Shown here piece by piece: positions 28,441 through 40,874 of a stretch of DNA of 64,000 bases. The stretch lies in the NCBI GenBank assembly GCA_003255065.1, contig QAOA01000612.1, forward strand, positions 195,675 to 259,674, given 5' to 3'. This DNA is from Cercis canadensis. Its lineage: Eukaryota > Streptophyta > Magnoliopsida > Fabales > Fabaceae. The notes beneath the pieces were generated by a model, which saw only the letters and a program-made list of their open reading frames with translations, made no database searches and was not told where the DNA came from. Position 1 is the stretch's first letter. Each line of letters begins with the position of its first letter. A program made the position numbers and the translations under genes.

Positions 28441-30782
28441 GATTTTGGGTTCTAATACAAAATGTGTAAGCTATGAGGATGCCTTCAATACTACTCGGCC
28501 ACATGCTATTTGGATATACAAACTTTTCTTTTGATAATATAACTTAAAGGTGGATTTATGTTATGACAATATAATGTTTAAATTAAGGAGGTTTTACACT
28601 CAGTGCATTCATGTAATTGAAAAAAAATAAAATTAAAGTTTGTGTGTTTTTGGAAATTAGAAAGGGGGATTCGCTATTAGGTTGAAATACAAAATAAAGG
28701 AAATAATAGGTTATTTCATCAAACCTTATAGGAGCTTTATATAAATTATGATATATATCATATTACAACGGTACATTGATTATATTACCATAAGAAAGCT
28801 ATTTATATTCAATATTGATGTCACCAAGACTTAAAATTATTCAATATTGAAAAAAGTTTCCTTTAATTCAGTTTTATAAAAAATATTAGCTGTATTATAT
28901 GGAAAAATCATACTTATAATCACTTTGTAAATTATAATACAAATATTCAAATTTTACAATTGAGGAGTTACCCTCACACAGCAGCAGGTTATAAATTGAA
29001 GCAACCTGAGCTTAATTTAGGTTGTTAGATGGGTGAAAAGTTTTGGTAAAAGTGATTCAATTTTCAATATATAAAAAACTGCAAACTTTTAAATGAGAAA
29101 CAGCATAAAAGTAGAAAAGTTATTGAGGTTGATCTTCCTATTATTTTGTTTGTAAAAGGAGAAAAGTTAATGAAACACATAGTATAAATTTTCTGGTTTA
29201 TGTCTTGGACTTCAAACGGTGCATTGATGACATTAAATTACAATCATTAATTAATTAGCTAAGTAGATTTATTATTTGAGCAAAGATATCATTAATTAAC
29301 TCATGCTAATCAATTGAAGTAAAGCAAAGCAGTTTACTGAAATTGATGGACACAACATGTAAGGGTGTAGAGACAAATTGCAATTAAGTTGCATGCCCAT
29401 TAAATATCTTTTCAATTAAGTTAGGAAAACAACGTAACAAACAGAAAGTAGACAGATTAGATTGATACTAAATATCCACATGGCTATATAAAACAGTGCA
29501 TGCATGGCATGTTATGGTGATTGGGAGCAACAGGGTGGGCTGAACAATAGTTGGAGCTAAGAAATGGGTCCCTCTATTTGATGGGAAATTAATTGGGCCC
29601 CAATAGAAAAGAACAATTCTCCAAAAGCCTACATGATTTTTGAATTATTTGATACTCATCCTTCACACTTTTGCTGAGGTAGATTGAGAGGAAATTGATG
29701 CAAAGGGACCCATGATTGTTCAGAATGGGAATAGGTGTTATGTAAAAGACCAACAAAAAGTGCATCAAGTGGAATTGTTGGTGCCATTGGGGCCATTACA
29801 ATTTTCTTCAAAAGGGGAACCCAAACACTCGTATTCATGAGCTTTGTTTGTTTGTGGAGGTCCATGACAAATTTGAACCACCATGCAAGCAACCAAACTT
29901 TTACTATTTACTCACGTGACCCAACACAACTCATGCACTAGTAATTGATTCCTTCTTGGTTTTCTCCCCCTAACTCACTTTCTTTGTGTGTTGGGAGTGG
30001 CTATAAATAAAAACAAAATAAGCTTATTAACAAATAGATATGGTATTCATGTTCAAAAGAATTATTTCTTGAGCTTAGTTTGTACTTTACTAGAAATAGT
30101 AATTTTTAAATTAAGATGGTGTACGTTTATTTGCTATTTATTTTTTTTTTATTTTTTTTTTTTATATATGAGTACTTTTTATATGTTCAATGCAACAATC
30201 AATAAAAAATAACTATTTAAATTCTAAAGTTGTTTTCAGGATTTGTGGGTTTCGTGTTTAAACCCAAAATCTTAGCCAAAAGTACCCAAAAACATTCCTT
30301 AGAGAAAAAAAAGAATACATTCTTCAAATGAAATGAAATACTACAAATTTATAAGAGGATATAAATTTAAAAAAATTAATTGAAAATATGTTTTCAGAAA
30401 CAAACAAAACCGTTTGAAAATGCTCCACAATATCATTAGTTCATTAAAAAATACAAAAAAATATTTTGCAATGTTATAAGGATGCAACGAAATCTAGATT
30501 TAAATAACCATGAACATGAATTTCAAGTATCAATTTCCAAAATTATTGCAAAATTAATGATGATATGAAGGATATGTAACCTATGAGTGTATAAATATAT
30601 TCAGTGTTATTTATTGTTCTAGGCGTATTTGTTGTTTTTATATTGCAGGCATGTTAAATAAAAAAAATTTGAAGTCTAGGTATATATAAAAAAGTTTTAC
30701 AAGTTATCCCATAGTAGTAGTAGGTCCTGTTTCATCAATATAAATATGATTGAAAACCAAAGAGAATGTGCTATAAATGTTT
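28441..30782. other. Intergenic AT-rich DNA
   Basis: No gene is supported. Overlapping short frames on both strands at 29656-29941 have no domain and no splice context that I can use. Confidence 0.5.
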
Positions 30783-31140
30783 CCAGAGGCAAACTAGACT
30801 AATGTATTCTGCAACTGCCTAAACAGTATAAGGAAGAGAACCAATAATTGAATTGAGTGATGCAAACCAGACTCTGGGGTATAGACAAGATGATATCTCT
30901 CATAGATTTGATTTAGGAAAACAAAAGGTAACAAATAGATTGGGCTCCAAATTCTAAACCATTGATTTTGACAAGTTAGATGCACTAATGACAATTATAA
31001 TGAGTGGCTCAAATTCTAATCCCAATTTAGAGAGATTTGTGGGGCAAATTTCAACTCACTTCTTGTCTTTGTCTTGTTCCAATGTTTGTCATCTTCTCAA
31101 GCAACTCTCTGATTTCATCTTCAACTGATAGGAAGTTCTC
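30783..31140 (-). other. Possible exon pair of an unidentified gene
   Basis: On the minus strand 31140-31060 is an 81-bp open exon-like stretch, preceded by TTATTGTAG and followed by GTGAGT. It encodes a charged, helix-forming peptide containing VEDEIRELLEKMTNIG. A second acceptor (CTGTTTAG) at about 30832 opens a short frame, AVAEYISLVCLWKHL, followed by a stop. The phases are compatible. I do not recognise the product and no upstream exon is evident, so this may be a gene remnant or chance. Confidence 0.25.
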
Positions 31141-33967
31141 CTACAATAATTGAAGACCTCAAATATTAACCTCAAATCTTAAATAATCAGAGAGATTTCA
31201 AGTAGAAGATTATCTGGCATGAAATATGTGTAACATGTGGAGGCCACCACATCTTTTGATTTTATTAAGATCCCTCGACAGCTTCAACTCATCTTTATAT
31301 GTACTATAAATCCTGTTTTTTTTTACAATGTCGTAGATCATCAATTTACTATTTGTGTCTCTTGTGTCACATTAATACTACTGTATAATTAACATAATCT
31401 TAAAATGGCAACTGCGTGATTTTCACTTTACAAGACAGATTGGTACCTGTAAGAATAGGTTAATAATATTAGGTAAGTTGCAAACTCTAATTAATATAAT
31501 AATTAAAAGAAGAACCTAGGTTTTGAGAATACTTAATTTTAAAGTTCCTTACATTATAGTAATTTAAAGTTACTTTCATTATATTAAAGGACCAACAACT
31601 ACTGATTTTTCTTTTCTCTAAGGCAAACAAATAGAATCAAACATCAATTGACCACAAGAAAATTTAACTAATATCTTCCGTTACCTTTCAAATTAGCAAT
31701 GGCAAAGGTCAATTGTCAACAGTTTTACTAGTCAATTCCTAAAAAATTATAGCCATCTGGCTCTGATCTGTCAATAAGGTGTTTTAATTACAGAGCTAAA
31801 AATGGTCCCCCTTCCACCTTTCTTGATGAGGATTAGATAACAAAGAAATATAGGATTGGCTTATCCATTTTTTCTTCTTTTGTTTTTTGGGTGGGAACTA
31901 TGGGCAGGAGATGGGTTATGATGCTGTTTACACACTCAATTGTGATAGTCAAGGGTACTCAAATGTTGATTATTACTTTATTAGGTACTTCCAAGTAAGT
32001 TTCACTATGTGGGATAGGGTTTATTGGAAACGGAAATAAACTACTTGTGTTAGGTGATTTAAGCTTTAAGGCTTTGATGCATGGGGTTCTAAATTAAAAG
32101 AAGTATATTTGCAATATGTTTTTAGTAAAATATAAATAGCAACACATAGGACAATTCGTCTAGAGATATTTTAAAAATATTGAAGTCTCAAGTTCAAATC
32201 CCCATACGCCTATATCTTTAATTAAAAATTTTGGCTCTACTAGCTAATAGCCTTATAAGTCCTAAAGATAATTTTAATACCACTTAACTATAGGTCGTTT
32301 GGTAACCTTAAGCTTTATTTATAATACACAAACATTGAGAAGTGATTACAAAAGTCTAAATAATTATAGCAAGTCTGTAAGAATTTGTATATCTTCATAT
32401 AATTAGCAAATAATACTATTCTTTTGGTATTTTTAACTATGATTATGAGTTTGGATTCGAACATAAAGCTTGCAAGTTTTGAAGATGACATTAGTACTAT
32501 TCGACCACAAGCTGTTTTGGTCAAATAGTTCTAGCGATAATTATAAAATGTTGTTTCTTCTTCTCTTTCTTTGTCATATATTTGTTCTCAATAAAATTTG
32601 AACATAACACTTTAAATGGAAGCGTTCAAACTCTACTACTAAATGATTCTCTTAACTTTAACTCTCCATTATATCTCCTTATTTCATAAAATGGACCAAG
32701 AAAAGAAGAGCTAAAGTGCAAAAGTTAGAATCTCAAATATGTAAATGGAAAAAAGCAAGAAAAAGAAAAAGAAATGTCAACAATATAAATTAGAGATTAT
32801 TGGGATTACAAGCATTTATATATTATTGTAAGAATCAAAGGACTATTCCAAGGAAGCATCATTTATGAGAGAGATAGAAAACACCCACCAATATTCCCGC
32901 TGTATTGATAGGCCGACAATCGGACAAAATGTGTCACATAGACAAAAACTCATCCTTAGTGTAAAATAATTAAAGTACTATTAATTAAAAACCATGACAT
33001 CATGTCACCAACTAAAAACAATTAAAGTAAAAAAAATGACATTTTTTTTAGGAATTTATATATTATTTTCAACAAACATAATCATAGTTTCATTAAACTA
33101 TTCATGTATGTATGAACACTGAATTAACATGTTAAATAACAAATAGTAAACATAATGACTACATCAAGAACAACTCAGATATGGAAAGTTTTGTTATGGA
33201 ATCTCAGTTCTCTTCCTCGGTATCATAATACAATGTCCACGCCCTATGTTCCCAAAACTGTTTATCATTGTTTGTATGTCTTCTTGGTTCGATAATATAA
33301 TATTTAGTTAACCAGTTGTTGTTCATCTAACTGTAGATTTTGTCCCATTACTTAATATACAATGTTTAACCTTAATAATTCAAACTTAATCATGTGATTA
33401 TCTAAGGCGATTTGTAGCGATTTTCCCTAATAAGATTTTAAAGCTCGGATCGGATCAAGTTAGTCAAACATTTTTGCGTCTTTTTAACATACAAGTTTTG
33501 AGAAAATATTAAATATGCCATAATTGGTTGTTGTGTAAAAGTTTAGAGACAGTATCTGTATAGTTAATCTAAGTTCTTGTTCATGTGGATTGCATTCGAA
33601 ATTTTATAAGGTTTTATATAAATAATTAGATTAAGATCAATTAGCAATAAAATTAGAGAGTTAAGGGAACTTAGGAGGAACGATTTTTCTTTTAATAAAA
33701 TTTATAGATATCTCTCGTATTATAACTCTTTATTAACCACCAACTTCCCATAATTTAATTTTTTTAATTCACATTCTTTTGTTTTTCTTATTAAGTAGGA
33801 AATTAGATTGTTCTCCCTCTATCCAAATTGTTACAGGAGATTGTATCAATTGATTGATATCAGAAGTCGGTCTGCCACCAATTCAGTTAAATATATAAGA
33901 AGAAAGATTGAAATTTCAAAATTATCAAGATTTTCCTAAAATTCCTATATATATATATATATATATA
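31141..33967. other. Intergenic AT-rich DNA
   Basis: I see no gene, RNA gene or clear element. Scattered short frames only. Confidence 0.5.
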
Positions 33968-34079
33968 TATAACTTAAACCCCATCCCATCTTTAAGATAG
34001 GGATTTTAGGTCATACCAATATATATATTGGTATGACCTAAAATCCCTATCTTAAAGATGGGATGGGGTTTAAGTTATA
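33968..34079. repeat. Perfect 112-bp palindrome next to the N at 34080
   Basis: The two 56-bp arms (33968-34023 and 34024-34079) are exact reverse complements with no loop, centred on CCAATATATATATTGG. The right arm ends exactly at the N at 34080. An (AT)n tract lies to the left. The position argues for a foldback assembly or read artefact rather than a natural cruciform. Confidence 0.95.
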
Positions 34080-34080
34080 N

Positions 34081-35034
34081 ATTGAGTTTTAACAGCAAAG
34101 ATATCTTTGGGTAATTTTTTGCAGACCAAGACTAATTAAGTTTTTCTTTGGGCAATCTTAAAGGGTGCACCCCCTATGTCTTAGTACATTTATGGGTAAA
34201 ATTTCCTTGAGTATTGGCCTCAAAATCATTTGAACTTCTTATGTGTTGCTTTGGTGGAAAGAAAATGAATAGATTGATCTATTTATGTAATTATTAAATT
34301 ATGAGATTTGTTATTGAAAAGAAAAACTTGACCGGGTTTGTATGAAAAATGATAGAAATTGTAAAAGCGTATATATATATATATTTTGTTTTGGTATTTT
34401 AATAACATCTTCAAAAACAAAATATAAAATAAAAAACCCAAAAATACTATAAAGTAAAAATAAAAAGTGCCATAAAGTATACTTTTCATTAATTTTCTCT
34501 TTTTAATTGTGTTCATTAAAAAAGAAAAGGGTGTGTTTCAATTTTTTCAACTTTTTCTTTATTTTCTAAATGTGTTTTAACTATTTTATTTTTACTTTTC
34601 CAAAAAGTAAATGTGTTAGTATATAAAATTTTGCACTGAGTAAACTAACTTCAAACTTTTAATTACTTGTTCTGAAATTCAAAAGGAAAGGCATATTTGA
34701 TTTTGTTATAAGCTCAATTTGTTTTATTTTTTCTCTAATCATAGTCCCTTTCTAGACCAATTTGAGCCCAAAATCCAATCAAGGACCACAAAATGTTCCA
34801 GCCCAATTCTTTAAAAGAGAAAGAAAGAGTAGAAGATTTTTTTTTAAAAAAGGAAATTTTATGATATCACATGAGTATGTCATATTAAATTGACGTATCA
34901 AATATACATAATTTTTATATTTTATTAGATATAAATATAATTTATCTTATTTTCTCAAACAAATTTAAAAACAATTAACTTATACACGTGTTATTCACAT
35001 ATTAGTTATTCTCATATAGTATAATATATTACAT
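34081..35034. other. Intergenic AT-rich DNA
   Basis: No gene is seen. It contains a short (TA)n tract near 34370 and ends at the single N at 35035. Confidence 0.5.
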
Positions 35035-35035
35035 N

Positions 35036-36093
35036 TTCTCTATTTTCTCCATTTTATGCCTATTGAAGTAGCTCTTGAATTGCCTTCATTCAAGCCATGA
35101 ATAGTTATACTCACATCCTAATTATTTCATCTTGTTATGAAATTGACATTATTCATCACTTTTGTAGATTATATTAGCTTGCATTGAGTTGTCTTCTCTT
35201 AGCTTCATTTTTTTGATTCCTTTCTATTCCACGGTACAATTTCCCCATCATAACATTGCTTTGTTCATATTGTAACTCACAATTGTACATTAAACACTTG
35301 AAAGGATTATGCATATTATATATTTAGTTGTGTTCTTCTACATCAGGTAGAGGGATATACAAATATTCTATTTATACAAGGATAAGACATGTTGCCCATG
35401 AAAAGATGTATGTGCATGTTCTATGGTCAAAGGCGGATCCACGTACATGAGTGTGGGGGCAATTGTCCCCATAAAGTTTTTTTTTTTGCCTCCATGAAAA
35501 TTTGGAAGCTGCCCCCATATGGCCCAAATCCCCACCATGGCACCACTCCTTTAGCCTAGCTGTACCCACTAATTTTTTTAGATAAAATTCAGAAGCCACT
35601 TGAGACTTGACGTGAAAAGCGATAGTGAAGAGATGAGAATATAAAAAGTCATCAGATGAGAGAGAGAGAATTAAGCTATTTCTAAAGCTTTTCCTTCTTC
35701 TTCTACCACAAGTCCACAACACTCAATAGTTAGCACCATACCACATTTTCAAAATATGAAAACATGTAGAGAGCACTTGTAATCTGTAAAAGCTGAAGTA
35801 TCTTGTGTTTTTTGGCAATGAGATTATGCATTTTGTGTGAGAGACATTATGTGTAATTGGGGATATGGTGAGAGTGAGAATTACTTTTGTAATCTCTTAT
35901 TTTTTGCATAGTGAATTGCTTCTCATTTCTCACATGTGGATGTAGGTTTCACATTGAAACCAAACTATATTATAACTTTGTATATTTTCATATCGTTGTT
36001 TTATTGCTTATGCATATTTACAATATTTTTTTTTGGTGAAAATATTTATAGTTTATTTCTTGCCACCACTAGTTAAAAGTTATGGATCTGGGT
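35036..36093. repeat. 1-kb repeat, copy 1 (pairs with 37603-38620)
   Basis: The copy starts directly after the N at 35035 and runs in the same orientation as 37603-38620 with clear point differences. Both share about 390 bp of flank followed by the same hAT-like insertion. Because copy 1 abuts a gap, a misplaced allelic contig is possible. The divergence looks too great for a simple overlap. Confidence 0.8.
35428..36093. mobile_element. hAT-like non-autonomous element, copy 1
   Basis: Begins CAAAGGCGGATCCACG after TCTATGGT. Its subterminal GTGGGGGCAATTGTCCCC is a hallmark of a widespread plant hAT family. The right end is degraded (TATGGATCTGGG in place of CTGGATCCGCC). There is no transposase. 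Confidence 0.6.
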
Positions 36094-37602
36094 TAAGTCA
36101 AGCTCGGCCTCTACTTCTTTTACATCAAAATGATTGAGCATTTTTACCGTAAGAGAACTAGCAGTTTTCTGTACCTATGTCAATATATTGTTCCATATGA
36201 GTGGTAGCAAATAACCGATGAAGTTGTTGGGATTTTTTTGGTATCAACTTAGATATTTAATTATGCTATTCATTTATCATATTGCATCATGAAGTTGAGT
36301 TTGTTTACCTTGTTGCTACTTTGTTTGTCTAGACTTTCGGTTTTGAATTTCTTAAAACAAATGTGGGGCATCGGTTTGTAAGTACTAGAACTCCAATGCC
36401 TAATTCATAATATCATATTACATTTGTGCACATTTTCTACTGACATGCATTACCACTTCAACCCATAACCAATCAAAAGCAGCACCTCAGCCAACCAATT
36501 GTCTAACACTACATGTTATTATCAGTTGTTGCATTTGGACAATTTGTGGCATGGAAATCGTATCCATATTGCCAAGTAGAAAATCTTGTTTTGTTTATCT
36601 AATAACAAAAAAATTAGAAATACAAACTTTACCGCACAAATTTTGACAAATTACATATGTTAGAAATTTGACTTTGACAAAAAAAAATAAATAAATAAAA
36701 TCACACTCACCTCCCTTGAGTATAACTAAATGACACTCAACCCCATTCTTTACTCAATATTACACTTCCCTCCAATTGACTCACTTTGACTAACAAATAT
36801 GTCACTAGTTGTTTGATTTAAGAAATTTTTCAAAATGCACATAACCCAAACCTAACTCATGGTTAAAGAAAGGAAAAAATCTAATTTACCCCTTCAATTT
36901 TATTTGATGTGCAATTTACTCCCAAATATTTCAAAATGTGCAACTCACTTCCATGTAGTTTTAAAATGTGTAAAATAGCCCCCTTTTGTAAATGAACGTC
37001 CAAAATCAATTGACCATCTTCTTCAGCTTCTGAGTTTTCATCTATGCTGTCTTTTGTTAAACCAAATTTCAACAAATATATATTTTTCTATGTGGGTCTG
37101 TGGCTTGACCTCTCCTGTCTCTAATCCTCTGCTTCGGTTGCTGGAGCACCATTTGCCGTCCTACTTGCTGGAGCTTGGTTCGTCGCCACCCTTGAACCTG
37201 CAAAATTCTGTCCTTGCATCGGACCTCCCTGTTAACAATCACATTCAAATTTTTTTAGAAAAAATTCAAAAATAAATAACAAAATCCACCAAAAGGGTGT
37301 GCATCAAGTAGATATATATAATAATAAAGAAACTTTGGTTTATATTACATGTTTACAAGAAAATGGGACAGTTTTGAAATGTGAATGCCCTATCAAAGGG
37401 TAAATGTTGGCTGTCTTTCTACAATATTGAGCTTAGCTCCTCCCATAAGAGAGAAATGTTATCACAAAGACACAACACCAAGTAGGCATGCTTTTTTTGC
37501 TTGATCTCACTGAAAAAGAATTTGAGAAAAAATAAAATAAATGGGGAATAATACTGTGCAAGCAAGTAATTATTGTTCAAATCCCTTCGCGTTTTAAACA
37601 TT
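36094..37602. other. Spacer between the two 1-kb repeats
   Basis: No gene is supported. Short frames at 36881-37075 (-) and 37054-37275 (+) lie in repeat-like sequence. A minus-strand frame at 37655-37419 begins inside copy 2 and has exon-like character (AIRELLQWAENGENREMF), but I cannot assign it. Confidence 0.45.
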
Positions 37603-38620
37603 TCTCTATTTTCTCCATTTTCTGCCCATTGAAGAAGCTCTCGAATCGCCTTCATTCAAGCCATGAATAGTTATACTCACATCCTAATTATTTCATATTG
37701 TTATGAAATTGACATTATTCATCACTTTTGTAGATTATATTAGTTTACATTGAGTTGTCTTCTCTTAGCTTCATTTGTTTCATGATTTTATATTCCACAG
37801 TACAATTTCTCCATCATAACATTGCTTTGTTCATATTGTAACTCACCATTGTACATTAAACACTTGAAAGGATTATACATATTATATATTTAGTTGTGTT
37901 CTTCTACATCAGGTAGAGGGATAAACAAATATTCTATTTATACAAGGATATGACATGTTGCCCATGAAAAGGTGTATGTGCGTGTTCTTTGGTTGGTTAA
38001 AGACGGATCCACCTACATGAGTGTAGGGCAATTGCCCCCACAAAGTAAATTTTTTTTTAAACAATATATGTGGTAATTTTAGTTTGCCCCATGAAAATTT
38101 GGAAGCTGCTCCACATGGCCCAAATTCCCACTATGGCACCACCCCTTAGCCTAGCTGTACCCACTAATTTTTTTAGATAAAATTCAGAAGTCACTTGAGA
38201 CTTGACATGAGGAGTGATAGTGAAGAGAGAAGAATATAAAAAATCATCAAAGGGGAGAGAGAGAGAATTAAGCTATTTCTTAAGCTTTCCCTTTATTCTT
38301 CTACCACAGGTCCACAACACTCAAGAGTCAGCACCATACCACATTTTCAAAATATAAAAACATGTAGAGAGAGCAATTGTAATTTGTAAAAGCTGAAGTA
38401 TATTTTGTTTTTTGGCAATGAGATTATGCATTTTGTGTGAGAGACGTTAGGTGTGATTGGGGATTTGGTGAGAGTGAGAATTACTTTTGTAATCTCCTAT
38501 TTTTTGCATAGTGAATTGCTTCTTATTTATTGCTTATGCATATTTACAATATTTTCTTTTGGTGAAATATTTATATTCTATTTCTTGTCGCCACTAGTTA
38601 AATTTCTGGATCCGCCACTG
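37603..38620. repeat. 1-kb repeat, copy 2 (pairs with 35036-36093)
   Basis: Same order and orientation as copy 1, starting at TTCTCTATTTTCTCCATTTT. It includes the nested hAT-like element and ends at that element's right terminus. Confidence 0.8.
37999..38620. mobile_element. hAT-like non-autonomous element, copy 2
   Basis: Left end AAAGACGGATCCACC, right end CTGGATCCGCCACTG, giving inverted ends around GGCGGATCCA. GGGCAATTGCCCCCAC lies just inside the left end. TTTATGGT follows the right end and matches TCTATGGT at the left end of copy 1 at 7 of 8 positions, which fits an 8-bp hAT target duplication. Confidence 0.7.
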
Positions 38621-38628
38621 TTTATGGT

Positions 38629-40004
38629 CAATATTGTTAAACTTTTAATGTGTAAAATATAGTTATTTTGTTTAATATGTGATTAATATGTTTAAATATA
38701 AAAAATAATAATTACATATGTAAAAGTAATAAACACTCACCAAGTACCTAATTTGAAATGAGTTATCTTATGCACTAATAATGAGTATTTTCCTTTTAGG
38801 TGCAATGAAATTAATTACCCCTTTGCGTTAATGATCTATGACCAAGGAATAAATCTCCCTTGAATTTAACATGAGATGGCCGTTAATTGCATCCCGGGAT
38901 GCTTCTAAATGCCAAAATTGATCAAGGGTTGATTGGTGAAAGGAAAATTAAGATCAAGTGCCAACTATTTTTTTTTTTCTGGTTTAAATGTATTGTAGGC
39001 TCTTATAGTTTGGACGAATTTTGAATTAGGTTCCTGTAATTTTTTTTTTCTCTTTTTGGGTCCCTATATTTGAAATTTTTTTTTAATTGGGTCATTGTCG
39101 TTACCTCCAGTTATAACTCTATTAGTTTAGTACTCACATGACAAACGCTATGTGACAATAAAAAAAGCTGACATGGTATCAAAGTGATACAAAAATTGCC
39201 ACTACATGCAGTACATTTAAACCTTTTTTTTTTTTTTTTGCACTACTTGCTCAAGTTAAAGCTGATCAAACTTATAGTGGGGTCTCATACAATTTTTGTG
39301 GGTTTTGTTGAGATGTCGTAAAGTATGTACTTGTAGAGAGCTAAGATGTAGTATTTGGATCTTAAATATTTTTGGTTTGGAAAAATAAAATGAGGAGCAA
39401 AGATATGAATGGAAATAAATAATGCAAGTATTATAAAGAGAATATTTCTCTTTAGTTCCACTATAATCAATTCCCTAAAAAATACGGTGAAAGCCAAAAG
39501 AAAAGTATGACATAAAGTTATAGTCTTCCAAATTATACAATCATTATTATCAAAGTTAATTAAAGATGGATATGTAATTTTTTTTTTTGGGCAGATGAAT
39601 ATGTAATTTCACAACTTTCTCTTCATTTTATTTCCTCAAAGTTAATCAGAAATTATTTATGATGCTGTTGATGTATAATTAATGTATTGGCTGGCTCAGA
39701 CTAATGTTGTCGACATATGAACATAGGTGCATGCTACGTCTGCTGGTTAGTAAAGTGTCCAAGTATCTGCGAATTGGAGATCGAGAGAGAGAGAGAGAGA
39801 GCAGAGTGGTTATTTATTAAACTGGCAATATTATATTATATTATATTTATATCAAACCAAAGAAAATGAACCCTAACAGAACAAGGTACATAACCTATAT
39901 GCATTTTATTTCTTATAGTTGTAGTTATTCTTTCAAAGAAATTGCATGAGGAAACTGAGATATGAATTATCTAAAACGATTGAGCATATGAGGATTGTCG
40001 GGTT
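38629..40004. other. Intergenic DNA, 3' flank of the germin-like gene
   Basis: No gene is seen. The segment near 38985-39230 has the GGGTCCCTATATTTG / TTTAATTGGGTC style of a dispersed plant repeat. A short (GA)n tract lies at 39783-39801. Confidence 0.45.
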
Positions 40005-40766
40005 CTAGTTGTTGTCGTACCAGAACTGTTTCTGGAGATACTCGATTACGTCCTTGTCCACCTGAAAAGCTTTGGTGAGAACGTCTAGAGAGATTGGTGG
40101 ATTAGATCCAAAGACAGTGTTTGCAATAGTGATAACTCCTGGGTTTTGGCTGCTAAAACCAGCAATAGCAACAGCATTGGAGAAACCCACATTGAGCTGG
40201 AAGTGAATGAGACCAAATGGGAAGACAAACACATCTCCCTTGTTGAGCACTTTGGTGAAGAGACGGTTTTCTGGGTTGGATGTCACAAATCCAACGTAGA
40301 GAGTGCCTTCTATCACTACAAAGATCTCTGTGGCTCGAGGGTGAGTGTGGGGTGGATTTAGACCCTTTTGCGCAAAATCTACGCGGGCCAGAGATATCCC
40401 AAGAGTGTTAAGTCCTGGTAAATTGTCAACATTTACTGCAGTTACCTTAGACCCAAGTGGGTTGGATGTGTCGCCCACTCCCAGTCCATAAAAGAAGAAA
40501 TCTTCGGTCTTGACAAGCTTGGGATCCTTGCAGAACTTGCCATTCACAAATACTGCAGAAAGGGAAAAACAAAATTACTTTGTTACCCAATAACAACATA
40601 AAGCAAGTTATGAGAAATGAATAAGCGTGATGTATATAGTATATATACCACCAGTCTTGGTGTCATTGATTGCCACACAGAAGTCCTGCAGAGGGCTTGG
40701 GTCATAGGCAGAGGCAACAGAGGATGCCAGAGCCAAGAGGACAAGAAGCAAGTAGATAGCTTTCAT
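40005..40766 (-). CDS. Germin-like protein, subfamily 1 (2 exons)
   Basis: Exon 1 is 40766-40649 and exon 2 is 40552-40005. The 96-bp intron has GT-AG ends and its phase gives a Val codon at residue 40. The 221-residue protein has a signal peptide (1-20) ending ASA and mature [10 protein letters not shown]. Cys30 and Cys47 can form the N-terminal disulfide. Germin box 1 gives the metal ligands His108, His110 and Glu115 ([12 protein letters not shown]). Box 2 gives His156 ([13 protein letters not shown]), and a KGD motif is at 144-146. An N-glycosylation sequon (NDT) is at Asn34. This is the single-cupin fold of apoplastic manganese glycoproteins. Members act as superoxide dismutase or, in true cereal germins, oxalate oxidase; activity cannot be decided from sequence alone. 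The gene is intact. A TATA box lies about 100 bp upstream. Confidence 0.95.
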
Positions 40767-40866
40767 CTTCTCACTAACACTCTAGTCTACTGCCCTTTAA
40801 CGATTCTCTTCTCTATGTAATTGCTTTTCTTCTGTGCTTTGAATTTTGGCTGCATGGGTAGCTTGG

Positions 40867-40874
40867 TATTTATA
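40867..40874 (-). promoter_or_regulatory. TATA box of the germin-like gene
   Basis: TATAAATA on the minus strand, about 100 bp upstream of the start codon, in CTATAAATACC. Confidence 0.65.

Noticed and set aside
29656..29941. Overlapping open frames on both strands, possible small gene
   Set aside because: No domain, signal peptide, promoter or splice context favours either strand.
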